Assembly: GCF_004322755.1 (NCBI RefSeq) | Contig: NZ_CP036401.1 | Coordinates: 5,456,001 to 5,520,000, forward strand | DNA from: Pseudoduganella albidiflava | GTDB taxonomy: Bacteria; Pseudomonadota; Gammaproteobacteria; Burkholderiales; Burkholderiaceae_D | Direction of reading: 5' to 3' | Length of the DNA: 64,000 bases | Shown: positions 43,995 through 52,375 of the stretch, one piece after another | Layout of the letters: each line of letters starts with the position of its first letter | Position numbering within the stretch: the first letter of the stretch is position 1 | Position numbers and translations under genes: made by a program | The notes under the pieces: model-generated | Told to the model about the DNA's origin: nothing | The model's input: only the letters and a program-made list of their open reading frames with translations | Databases searched by the model: none

Positions 43995-46784
43995 ATGGTA
44001 GAGAAAATGATGGCCCGTTCGGTTCGCCTGTTATTCACGGGCGGCCTGATGGCCACGCTGGGCATGGCAGGCACGGCCGCGGCCCAGGACAACACGAACA
44101 TGCAGCGCGTGGAAATCACCGGTTCGAGCATCAAGCGCGCGACCGCGGAAACCGCATCGCCGGTGCAGGTGATCGGCCGCGAAGAGCTGCTGCGCTCGGG
44201 CAAGAGCACCGTTTCCGAATACCTGCAGACGCTGACCGTCGACGGCGCCGGTTCGCTGCCGACCGGCTTCGGCAACGGCTTCGCCGCCGGCTCCACCGCG
44301 ATCTCGCTGCGCGGCCTGGGCGCCACCTCCACGCTGGTGCTGCTGAACGGCCGCCGCATGGCGCCGTTCGCGCGTGCCGACGATGGCCAGAAGAGCTTCA
44401 CCGACCTGTCGACCGTGCCGATGCAGATCGTCGAGCGCATCGAGATCCTGAAGGATGGCGCTTCGTCCACCTACGGCGCCGACGCGATCGCCGGCGTGGT
44501 CAACATCATCCTGCGCAAGGACGTGCAAGGCCTGGAATTCAAGGCCGACACCGGCTGGTCGCGCTATGACGACGGCAAGCAGAACAAGGCTTCGGTCACG
44601 TTCGGCAAGGGCGACCTGGACGAAGACAAGTACAACTGGGTGGTCAACGCCGAGTACATGCAGTCCGACCGCATCAAGAACAGCGACCGCAAGGACCGCG
44701 CCTACATCGGCAGCGGCGACCTGCGTCCGTATGGCTTCCCGATCGGCACGCAGTTCGCCGGCGGCTACATCAACGGCACCAACAGCGTCAGCCCGTCGCC
44801 GACCGGCATGGTGCGCGACCCGGTCACCACGAACTACGTGAACCTGCCGGGCTGCGCCGGCATCTCGGCCACCACGAACCAGGCCGGCGCGAACGGCGGC
44901 TGCCTGTACTACCAGGATCAATGGCGCGACATGCAGCCGGAGATCGAATCCCTGAACCTGTACACCAAGGGCACGCTGCAGATCAACGAAGCGACCCAGG
45001 CCTACGTGGAACTGGGCTACTCGAAGCGTTCGACCGCCTTCACGATGACGCCGCCGTCGGTCACCCCGACCGTGGCCTTCCCGCCGAACGCGCAAACGCC
45101 ACAGGGCTTCATCAACTACGGCAACCTGAACCTGATGTCCGCGGCACACCCGCAGAATCCGTTCGGCGCCAATGCCCGCATGCGCTACATCGCCGCCGAC
45201 ATCGGCCCGTCCGAGCGTAACGCGGACAACGAATTCCGCCGCTTCGTCGTGGGCGTGAAGGGCTCGCTGGCAGGCTGGGACTACGACACCGGCTTCACGT
45301 ACTCCGATTCCCAGCTGGACCTGGAATACACGAACATGCTGAACATGAACGTGGTGACCCAGGCGCTGTCCAACCCGGCTTCGCAGTACTTCCCGTACTA
45401 CATCGGCGACCAGGCCCACCGCAACCCGGCCTCGCTGTACCAGGCCATGGTCGTGAACGCCATGTCGCACTCGAAGACCAGCCTGTCCGTGATCGACTTC
45501 AAGGCATCGCGCGAACTGCCGATCGCCCTGCCGGGCGGTAACATCGGCCTGGCAATCGGCGCCGAGCACCGCCGCGAGAAGGTCACGAACCCGTCGCTGG
45601 CCGGTTCCGAGAACGGCTCGATCAACTCGTCCTACGTGGCTGCGTTCGGCGATGCGAAAGTGTCCGCCGTCTACGCCGAGATCCTGGCACCGATCCTGAA
45701 GTCGCTGGAACTGTCCGCCGCCGTCCGCTACGACAAGTACGACAACTTCAACTCCACCACGCCGAAGGTCGGCCTGAAGTGGACGCCGATCCGCACGTTC
45801 GCCCTGCGCGGCACGTACACGGAAGGCTTCCGCGCGCCGGGCGCCGCCGAAGGCAGCTCGTCGTCGCAATCGACCGGTACCTCCACCGTGCGCGACCCGA
45901 TCCGTTGCCCGAACAACACCCCTGCCGCCGGCGGCGCTACGCAGACCGACTGCGGGATTCCGGTCGCGGCCGTCAAGGTCGGCGATGCGAACCTGCAGCC
46001 GGAAACGTCGAAGGGCGTGACGCTGGGCATGGTGTGGGATCCGTTCGAAGGCACCTCGGTGGCGCTGGACGGCTGGAAGATCAAGCGTGAAAACGAGATC
46101 AACCCGCTGCCGTACAACGAAGCGGCCGCCCTGCCGACCGCGATCCGCAACGACAACAACCTGGTGCAGAACGGCCAGGTGATCCCGAACTCGGGCACGC
46201 TGATCCTGACCCAGGCACCGTACCGCAACTCCAGCTTCACGGAGATCTCGGGCGTCGACCTGGACATCAAGCAGCGCCTGCGCCTGGGCGACTACGGCCG
46301 CGCCACGCTGGGCATGGTGATCACGCACGTGGCCTCGTGGAAGCGCCAGGAGTCCGCGACGACTGTCTACCAGTTCGCCGGCACGCACGGCAACTGCGAC
46401 ACGTCGAACTGCGCCGGCACGCCGAAGAACAAGGTCAACCTGTCCGCCACCTGGGACATCAATGCCTTCAACTTCAATGCCAACCTGAACTGGCGCGACA
46501 AGATGAAGAACATCTACTTCGAAGGCGGCCCGTGCGCGTCCACGCTGGCCAACGGCCAGCCGGGCACGAAGGATTGCGAAATCGCTTCGTTCACGACGCT
46601 GGACCTGTCGACCCGCTACAACGTGAACAAGAACTTCACGCTGTTCGCATCGGTCAACAACGTGTTCGACCGCGTCGCCCCGCTCGATCCGCTGACCTAC
46701 GGCGGCATCAGCTACAACCCGATGGATGCATCGGGCGCGATCGGCCGTTACTTCAAGATCGGCGCAAGCTACAAGTTCTTCTAA
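43995..46784 (+). CDS. TonB-dependent receptor 1
   Basis: 929-residue outer-membrane TonB-dependent transporter. GGAGG 8 nt before ATG 43995 fixes the start. Signal peptide ends GMAGTAAAQ; the mature N-terminus reads MQRVEITGSSIKRATAETAS, then the plug domain (SEYLQTLTVDG, SLRGLGATSTLVLLNGRRM, VERIEILKDGASSTYGADAIAGVVNIIL) and a 22-strand barrel ending in the terminal aromatic SYKFF. The plug motifs are those of the large receptor group common in Massilia and Xanthomonas. The substrate is unknown; several such receptors import oligosaccharides or siderophores. A terminator follows at 46809. Confidence 0.92.
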   Translation: MVEKMMARSVRLLFTGGLMATLGMAGTAAAQDNTNMQRVEITGSSIKRATAETASPVQVIGREELLRSGKSTVSEYLQTLTVDGAGSLPTGFGNGFAAGSTAISLRGLGATSTLVLLNGRRMAPFARADDGQKSFTDLSTVPMQIVERIEILKDGASSTYGADAIAGVVNIILRKDVQGLEFKADTGWSRYDDGKQNKASVTFGKGDLDEDKYNWVVNAEYMQSDRIKNSDRKDRAYIGSGDLRPYGFPIGTQFAGGYINGTNSVSPSPTGMVRDPVTTNYVNLPGCAGISATTNQAGANGGCLYYQDQWRDMQPEIESLNLYTKGTLQINEATQAYVELGYSKRSTAFTMTPPSVTPTVAFPPNAQTPQGFINYGNLNLMSAAHPQNPFGANARMRYIAADIGPSERNADNEFRRFVVGVKGSLAGWDYDTGFTYSDSQLDLEYTNMLNMNVVTQALSNPASQYFPYYIGDQAHRNPASLYQAMVVNAMSHSKTSLSVIDFKASRELPIALPGGNIGLAIGAEHRREKVTNPSLAGSENGSINSSYVAAFGDAKVSAVYAEILAPILKSLELSAAVRYDKYDNFNSTTPKVGLKWTPIRTFALRGTYTEGFRAPGAAEGSSSSQSTGTSTVRDPIRCPNNTPAAGGATQTDCGIPVAAVKVGDANLQPETSKGVTLGMVWDPFEGTSVALDGWKIKRENEINPLPYNEAAALPTAIRNDNNLVQNGQVIPNSGTLILTQAPYRNSSFTEISGVDLDIKQRLRLGDYGRATLGMVITHVASWKRQESATTVYQFAGTHGNCDTSNCAGTPKNKVNLSATWDINAFNFNANLNWRDKMKNIYFEGGPCASTLANGQPGTKDCEIASFTTLDLSTRYNVNKNFTLFASVNNVFDRVAPLDPLTYGGISYNPMDASGAIGRYFKIGASYKFF

Positions 46785-47314
46785 GCCGGCATCCGGCAAT
46801 TATGAAAGGCGCCCCGCGAGGGGCGCTTTTTTTTGCGCTGTCGCGCCCCGCGCCCTCCAGGGCACCGCATCCGGTCCCGCCGGGATACTTCATGCAGACG
46901 TTTCCCGACGCCCCAGCCGAAGGACCGCCGCGCACGGTGGCTATTTTTTGTGGCGATGACACAACATCACGGCCGGACTTCGTGCCGCCGCGAGTCTTCC
47001 GCAAGAGTCGCCGGCGGGCCAATGTACATTCGTGAACAATCCACTTTCATAGCTACCAGCCTGGTCATGCCGCTTGCTGACCATTTGCCAAAACTTGGCA
47101 GCGCGCCGTCACTTTTACTTACATCCGCCGAACAAAAATTGACAACAGGCACGTTTAGATGGTTTGATATGCCCCCCGTGATTATTTGTGAGAATCACCG
47201 GGGCTAGTGGTTACTGCAAAACAGTTACTTCCAGTTGCAGCATGGGCTGCGCCGGCCTCCGCCTTATCCGGGCGGCGGCCGCTTTGTCGTTCGCAATAAC
47301 CTGAAAGAAGTTTC
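46785..47314. other. Intergenic region between TonB receptors 1 and 2
   Basis: A 530-bp gap. It opens with the terminator of receptor 1. A TTGACA box at 47139 could be the -35 of receptor 2. At 47174-47203 CCCCGTGATT faces AATCACCGGGG (one bulged base) around a 9-nt loop; this dyad may be an operator or RNA hairpin for receptor 2. No gene was recognised. Confidence 0.5.
46809..46834 (+). terminator. Intrinsic terminator after TonB receptor 1
   Basis: GCGCCCC and GGGGCGC form a 7-bp stem with loop GCGA, followed by eight T residues, 25 bp after the stop codon. Confidence 0.92.
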
Positions 47315-50104
47315 ATGATTGAGAAAGTATTGTCTCGCTCCCTGCGCGTAATGTTCGCGGGCAGCCTGGCGATGGGCATGCATGCCGCGACCGCGCAGGA
47401 AGCCGCCGAGCAGCCCATGCAGCGTATCGAAATTACCGGCTCGTCCATCAAGCGCATCGCCGCCGAAGCGTCGCTGCCGGTGCAGTCCTTCAACCAGAAG
47501 GACATCAAGAAGACCGGCGTCACCACGGTGACCGACTTCATCCAGCAGATCCCGGCAATGCAGGGCTTCACCGCGGCGGCCGCATCGGTCGGCGGCGGTG
47601 GCGGCGGCGTCACCACGGCTTCCATCCACGACATCGGCGAGCAGTACACGCTGGTGCTGCTGAACGGCCGCCGGATCGCCCCGTCCAACTCCGGCACCAC
47701 GATCGACCTGAATTCGATCCCGCTGTCGGCCGTGGAGCGCGTGGAAGTGCTGACCGACGGCGCCTCGGCGCTGTACGGTGCCGACGCCATCGCCGGCGTC
47801 GTCAACTTCATCCTGAAGAAGGGTGCGTCCGAGTGGCAGATCGATGCCAAGTACAACAACCCGGAACGCTCCGGTGGCGCATCGAACTCGGTCTCGATCT
47901 CGAAGGGCTTCGGCGACATCGACGAAGACGGCTACAGCGTGTTCTTCTCCGCCAGCCACGACGTGCAGAAGTCGCTGAAGGCTTCGCAGCGCAGCTTCGC
48001 CAACAGCGGCTTCATCAACTTCACCGATCCGGCCACCGGCAAGGCACTGCAATTCGCGACCGGCTCGAGCCGCGCGCTGCCGGCCAACGCCACGGTGCGC
48101 TACACGGCCGCCGACGGCTCGGTGAACTCGCTGAACCTGAACCCGTACGCCCTGTCGCACAACGGCGCATGCGCGCCGATGAACGCCGATATCTACGGCG
48201 ACGGCAGCTGCTACTTCGATTCCTCGTCGACCATCGAGATCAACCCGGAAACCAAGCGCGACGCCGTGTTCAGCTCGGGCGAACTGAAGCTGGGCAATAC
48301 CGGCTTCCGCGCGTTCTACGACCTGGCCTTCACGAAGGCCGGCATGCGTTCGGCGATCGCCCCGGTGCCGGCGCAGTTCTCGATCGCCCAGGGTTCGTCG
48401 CTGTACAACCGCTACATCCTGCCGTACCTGACCGCCGAGCAGGCGGCCGGCGTGACGAGCGTGAACGCGAACTACCGCCTGATGGAAATGGGCAACCGCA
48501 CGTATGACTACGGCACCAAGGCCACCCATATCGTGGCCGGCGTGGACGGCAATGCCTTCGGCTGGGACCTGAACTCCGCGTTCACCTGGTCGCGCAACCG
48601 CCAGACGCAGGATTACGTCAGCGGCTTCCCGCTGGCGAACAAGTTCAGCGCGGCGGTGGATGCCGGCCTGATCGATCCATTCAGCTACGGCCTGGGCGAG
48701 ATGCCGGCGTCGATGCGCAACACGCTGCTGGGCACCGGTGTCTCGGGCAAGAGCCAGACGCAGACCGTGATCATGAAGAGCTGGGATGCGCGCGGTTCGC
48801 GTGAAGCGTTCAAGCTGCCGGGTGGCGCGGCCATGCTGGGCGTGGGTGTCGACTACCGCGACACCAACTACCACATGGACTACGAGCCGATCTCGGAGAA
48901 CGCCGAGGTCCTCACGGAAAGCGGCGGCGTCGACAGCGGCTACCACCGCGCCAACAGCGGTGCCTATGCCGAGCTGATGATGCCATTGACGAAGGCCCTG
49001 GAAATGACCGCCTCGGCGCGTTACGACCGGATCGGCGCCGTCAAGGACAACGTCGGCGGCAAGACCTACGGCGATACCGAAAGCGCCAACACCTGGAAAG
49101 TGTCGGCCAAGTACTCGGCCACGAAGAACCTGATGTTCCGCGCCGCGGCCGGCACCGGCTTCCGTGTGGCGAACATGCAGGAAATCGCCGGCGTGCAGGA
49201 AGACTGGGGCGTCACCGAAGGCACGTACCAGTGCCCGCTGACCGGCACCGGCCATCCGCTGGCATCGTACTGCAACGGCGTCGGCCGCACGCAGTTCGAG
49301 GCATTCCGCTCGGGTAACGCGAACCTGAAGCCGGAAAAGTCGAAGCAGTGGTCGATCGGTACCGTGTGGGAACCGACCGGCAACCTGTCGCTGGCGCTGG
49401 ACCTGTGGAACGTGGAAATGCGCGACCAGGTCGACGAAGTGTCCGAATCGCTGATCTTCGCCGATCCGATGAAGTACTCGTACCTGTACACGACGAAGCA
49501 CATCAACGCCACCGGCGCCGACCAGCTGGCCGTGATCTTCGCACCGATCAACATCGGCAAGCGCGAAAACCGCGGCATCGACTACGACCTGACGCACAAG
49601 CAGAACATCTGGGGCGGCCGCCTGACCAGCCGCCTGGCCGGTACCTACTTGCTGCGCTCGCGCTTCACGGTGCCGGGCACCAGCGACGACTGGACCAGCA
49701 GCCTGAACCGCTATGGCATCGACAACAAGGTCAGCTTCCGCCACGTGATCCGCGCCTCGACGTCGTTCGAGACCAAGCAGCTCACGCACACGCTGACCGC
49801 CAGCTACCGCAACGGCTACGCCGACAAGGAATGGACCGTGGATGACTGCACCGTGATCGTCGCCGGTTCGCCGGGCGAATGCCACGCCGCCGCGCTGGAC
49901 GTGCCGAGCTACACCACCTTCGACTACCAGGTGGCTTACCGCCCGCTGTCGAACGTGGAAATCTCGGCCGGCGTGCTGAACCTGTTCGACCGCAATCCGC
50001 CGCTGTCGCTGCGTAACGCCGGTTCGCACCAGATGGGCTACAACCCTGCCTACTCCAGCGCGCTGGGCCGGCAGCTGTACCTGTCCGGTTCCTACCGGTT
50101 CTGA
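47315..50104 (+). CDS. TonB-dependent receptor 2
   Basis: 929 residues; signal peptide MIEKVLSRSLRVMFAGSLAM ending ATAQ, then MQRIEITGSSIKRIAAEASL. Plug motifs: TDFIQQIPAMQGF, TLVLLNGRRIAPSNSG, VERVEVLTDGASALYGADAI. The barrel ends with YLSGSYRF. It lacks the SLRGLG segment of receptors 1 and 3, having a Gly/Val-rich GGGGGGVTTASIHDIG instead, so it is a different subgroup. A GAAAGAAG ribosome site precedes the ATG. Substrate unknown. Terminator at 50143. Confidence 0.92.
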   Translation: MIEKVLSRSLRVMFAGSLAMGMHAATAQEAAEQPMQRIEITGSSIKRIAAEASLPVQSFNQKDIKKTGVTTVTDFIQQIPAMQGFTAAAASVGGGGGGVTTASIHDIGEQYTLVLLNGRRIAPSNSGTTIDLNSIPLSAVERVEVLTDGASALYGADAIAGVVNFILKKGASEWQIDAKYNNPERSGGASNSVSISKGFGDIDEDGYSVFFSASHDVQKSLKASQRSFANSGFINFTDPATGKALQFATGSSRALPANATVRYTAADGSVNSLNLNPYALSHNGACAPMNADIYGDGSCYFDSSSTIEINPETKRDAVFSSGELKLGNTGFRAFYDLAFTKAGMRSAIAPVPAQFSIAQGSSLYNRYILPYLTAEQAAGVTSVNANYRLMEMGNRTYDYGTKATHIVAGVDGNAFGWDLNSAFTWSRNRQTQDYVSGFPLANKFSAAVDAGLIDPFSYGLGEMPASMRNTLLGTGVSGKSQTQTVIMKSWDARGSREAFKLPGGAAMLGVGVDYRDTNYHMDYEPISENAEVLTESGGVDSGYHRANSGAYAELMMPLTKALEMTASARYDRIGAVKDNVGGKTYGDTESANTWKVSAKYSATKNLMFRAAAGTGFRVANMQEIAGVQEDWGVTEGTYQCPLTGTGHPLASYCNGVGRTQFEAFRSGNANLKPEKSKQWSIGTVWEPTGNLSLALDLWNVEMRDQVDEVSESLIFADPMKYSYLYTTKHINATGADQLAVIFAPINIGKRENRGIDYDLTHKQNIWGGRLTSRLAGTYLLRSRFTVPGTSDDWTSSLNRYGIDNKVSFRHVIRASTSFETKQLTHTLTASYRNGYADKEWTVDDCTVIVAGSPGECHAAALDVPSYTTFDYQVAYRPLSNVEISAGVLNLFDRNPPLSLRNAGSHQMGYNPAYSSALGRQLYLSGSYRF

Positions 50105-50142
50105 TGGACCCCGGGCCTCGCGGCCCGGTGGCCAATTAAAAA

Positions 50143-50168
50143 GCGGCGCCTCGTGCGCCGCTTTTTTT
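50143..50168 (+). terminator. Intrinsic terminator after TonB receptor 2
   Basis: GCGGCGC and GCGCCGC pair around CTCGT, followed by seven T residues. Confidence 0.92.
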
Positions 50169-50172
50169 GTTG

Positions 50173-50261
50173 GGAAATGTTTCCTAAAAACGGGGACAGT
50201 CCCCTTTTTGAGGAAATGTTTCCTGAAAACGGGAACAGTCCCTCCGGGCGGGACAGTCCCC
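50173..50261. repeat. GGAAATGTTTCC / GGGACAGTCCC repeat cluster
   Basis: Two 31-bp direct copies, GGAAATGTTTCCTAAAAACG plus GGGACAGTCCC, start at 50173 and 50212, and a third GGGACAGTCCCC stands at 50250. Both halves are themselves palindromic. The cluster lies between receptor 2 and the 3' end of aroG, which converge, and is distinct in sequence from the GGGGTCAG family. Confidence 0.85.
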
Positions 50262-50286
50262 ATAGTTTTAACAACACTTTCGAGGT

Positions 50287-51345
50287 TTATTCGCCCTTCA
50301 GGCGGCGCTGGCGGACGGCGTCGGCGAGCTGGGCGAGCACTTGCTCGCTGGCTTCCCAGTCGATGCAGCCGTCGGTGACGGATTGGCCGTACGTCAGCTC
50401 CTTGCCCGGCACCAGGTCCTGGCGGCCGGCGACCAGGTGCGATTCCACCATCACGCCGACGATGCGCGTGTCGCCGCCAGCCACCTGGCCGGCGATGTCG
50501 GCGCACACGGGCACCTGGTTTTCCGGTTTCTTCGAGCTGTTGGCGTGGGAGGCGTCGATCATCAGGCGCGCGGCCAGGCCGTAGCCGGCGATGGCCTTGC
50601 TGGTTTCTTCGACGCTGGCGGCATCGTAGTTCGGCGCCTTGCCGCCGCGCAAGATGACGTGGCAATCCTCGTTGCCGCTGGTCGACACGATCGCCGAGTG
50701 GCCGCCCTTGGTGACCGACAGGAAGTGGTGCGGCTGCGAGGCGGCCTTGATCGCTTCGACGGCGATCTTGATGTTGCCATCGGTGCCGTTCTTGAAGCCC
50801 ACCGGGCACGACAGCCCCGACGCCAGCTCGCGGTGCACCTGCGATTCGGTGGTGCGGGCACCGATCGCGCCCCAGGCGATCAGGTCGGCGATGTACTGCG
50901 GACTGATCACGTCGAGGAATTCGGTACCGGCCGGCAAGCCCAGTTCGTTGATGTCGCGCAGCAGTTCGCGCGCCATGCGCAGGCCGTCGTTGATGCGGAA
51001 GCTGTTGTCCATGTACGGGTCGTTGATCATGCCCTTCCAGCCCACCGTCGTGCGCGGCTTCTCGAAATACACGCGCATCACGATTTCCAGGTCATCCTTC
51101 AACGCCTCGCGCACCTTGACCAGCCGCCGCGCATATTCCATCGCCGCCTTCGGATCGTGGATCGAGCACGGGCCGATGACGACCATCAGGCGGTCATCCT
51201 GGCCATGCAGGATGCGGTGCAGGGCCACCCGCGCGCCGGACGCCGTGGCGGATGCGGCTTCGGTACAGGGGAATTCGCGGATCAGGTGCGAGGGAGGAGT
51301 CAGTTCCTTCATCTCGCGGATGCGCAGGTCGTCGGTGCGTTGCAT
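50287..51345 (-). CDS. aroG: 3-deoxy-7-phosphoheptulonate synthase (DAHP synthase, AroG type)
   Basis: 352 residues, class I alpha-beta DAHP synthase that joins phosphoenolpyruvate and erythrose-4-phosphate in the first step of the shikimate pathway. Motifs: VVIGPCSIHDPKAAMEYA, MRVYFEKPRTTVGWKG, GLPAGTEFLDVISPQY, IGARTTESQVHRELASG, PVGFKNGTDGN, HFLSVTKGGHSAIV and IDASHANSSKKPE. AGGAGAG precedes the ATG. The gene has a promoter, a Phe-rich leader peptide and a terminator upstream (51418-51617), so its transcription is probably attenuated by phenylalanyl-tRNA supply. It lies among TonB receptors, apart from other aromatic genes. Confidence 0.97.
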   Translation of the reverse strand: MQRTDDLRIREMKELTPPSHLIREFPCTEAASATASGARVALHRILHGQDDRLMVVIGPCSIHDPKAAMEYARRLVKVREALKDDLEIVMRVYFEKPRTTVGWKGMINDPYMDNSFRINDGLRMARELLRDINELGLPAGTEFLDVISPQYIADLIAWGAIGARTTESQVHRELASGLSCPVGFKNGTDGNIKIAVEAIKAASQPHHFLSVTKGGHSAIVSTSGNEDCHVILRGGKAPNYDAASVEETSKAIAGYGLAARLMIDASHANSSKKPENQVPVCADIAGQVAGGDTRIVGVMVESHLVAGRQDLVPGKELTYGQSVTDGCIDWEASEQVLAQLADAVRQRRLKGE

Positions 51346-51417
51346 GGTGCTCTCCTGGAAAAATGCGGCTCGAATGGCTTGAAAATTCGGTCTGGAAGTT
51401 CGGGTAGAAGTACGGCT

Positions 51418-51445
51418 AAAAAAAAACCGCCATCGCTGGCGGTTT
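51418..51445 (-). terminator. Attenuator terminator upstream of aroG
   Basis: Minus strand AAACCGCCA and TGGCGGTTT form a 9-bp stem with loop GCGA, then a run of T residues (eight to nine counting the stem overlap). It lies 33 nt after the leader-peptide stop codon and 70 nt before the aroG start. Its 5' arm AACCGCC can pair instead with GGCGGTT inside the leader reading frame (51506-51500), forming an antiterminator. Confidence 0.9.
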
Positions 51446-51477
51446 CTTCGTATCTGCTGGTCTCGCTTGCTTCTCGC

Positions 51478-51561
51478 TTACGTGCACCGGCCTTTACTCA
51501 ACCGCCTTGGGGCAGGGAGCCAAAAGTAAAAAAAGCCGGTAAAGAAAACAAAGCGGTGCAT
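51478..51561 (-). CDS. Phenylalanine-rich leader peptide of the aroG attenuator
   Basis: A 27-codon frame starting with ATG 51561 and ending with TAA 51480-51478. The peptide begins MHRFVFFTGFFYFW: six Phe, one Tyr and one Trp within residues 4-14, the hallmark of aromatic-amino-acid leader peptides such as that of E. coli pheA. AAGGA lies 9 nt upstream. The antiterminator strand GGCGGTT sits at codons 19-21, just ahead of a ribosome stalled at the last Phe codon, and is covered when the ribosome reaches the stop. The peptide itself need have no function. Confidence 0.88.
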   Translation of the reverse strand: MHRFVFFTGFFYFWLPAPRRLSKGRCT

Positions 51562-51587
51562 GGGATCGAGTCCTTTGAGTGAAGTTC

Positions 51588-51617
51588 ACTATAACAACAA
51601 GCTTCGAGTTTTGGCAA
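51588..51617 (-). promoter_or_regulatory. Sigma-70 promoter of the aroG leader
   Basis: Minus strand TTGCCA (51617-51612), 18-nt spacer, TATAGT (51593-51588). The start site near 51581 leaves a 20-nt untranslated region before the leader peptide. Confidence 0.75.
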
Positions 51618-52375
51618 GGAATTGTTTGACGGAGCAGCTTGCACGCTTTCGCCAGGCGCCCTCATGGCCCAGTCATGTCATGCACCGTGCCCGCGCGTGC
51701 CTGCCGTATCGCCACCGTGGACAAAAGACGCCGGTCGACACTCGCCATCCGCCCCCCGATTGCCGGATCGCTCCATCCCGGCACACGCCGGCGCGGCCAT
51801 TCATCGCCTCGCCCGGCAGTCCGGTGACCTGCGAGATTGCGCTATCAGAATAAATGCCGCTCCGCTCGATAATGCAGGAGGCCCGGCAAATAACATTCCC
51901 CGATCGACCAAATATTGGTTTCTCGATGGTATCGATTTGATAGTCGGTGAGCCGTTCTTATTTAAGGCAGATTTAAGTCTTCTTAAGCCCGGGCATTTGG
52001 AGGAGATAGGGACCGGGCCGCCGATGGGTGATCTGGATGTTCCGGAACTGCCCTGATCATGGGCCGATTTGCCAGGAATCGCCGCGCTACGCCACATCCA
52101 TCACGCGGCATCTTACTGCAAAACAAACCAACTTCGATTAATAACAGTCTATCTTCCGCTAAAGATGGGCGTTAGCGAAAGACGTGGGCGAATCTCCCTA
52201 TATATTTCACCAGAGAATATGATTTTGATATGGGGATATACCACAGCTTATGTCAAAGCCCGTTTACCGTTGCATCTGTTGCGCACAGGAGACATCCGAG
52301 TTCCATATGACCCTTAACTCCTATATAACGTTCATTCTCACGAATACAAATGGATACATTTCCGGAGAGTTGAAG
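51618..52375. other. Intergenic region upstream of TonB receptor 3
   Basis: About 760 bp between the aroG promoter and receptor 3. From about 51840 the composition turns AT-rich. A plus-strand frame ending at 52056 encodes STKYWFLDGIDLIVGEPFLF and a further 30 plausible residues (LLKPGHLEEIGTGPP), which may be the C-terminal relic of a lost gene; no start, ribosome site or family was recognised. The last 200 bp (TATATATTTC, TATAACG) presumably carry the receptor's promoter. Confidence 0.45.

Noticed and set aside
44031..46799. 922-codon minus-strand frame across TonB receptor 1
   Set aside because: Antisense shadow; no motifs and no own start signal.
47264..50809. 1181-codon open frame on the minus strand across TonB receptor 2
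   Set aside because: It is antisense to a receptor with full family motifs, is rich in Arg/His/Ala/Gly as typical for antisense frames in G+C-rich DNA, and matches no family.
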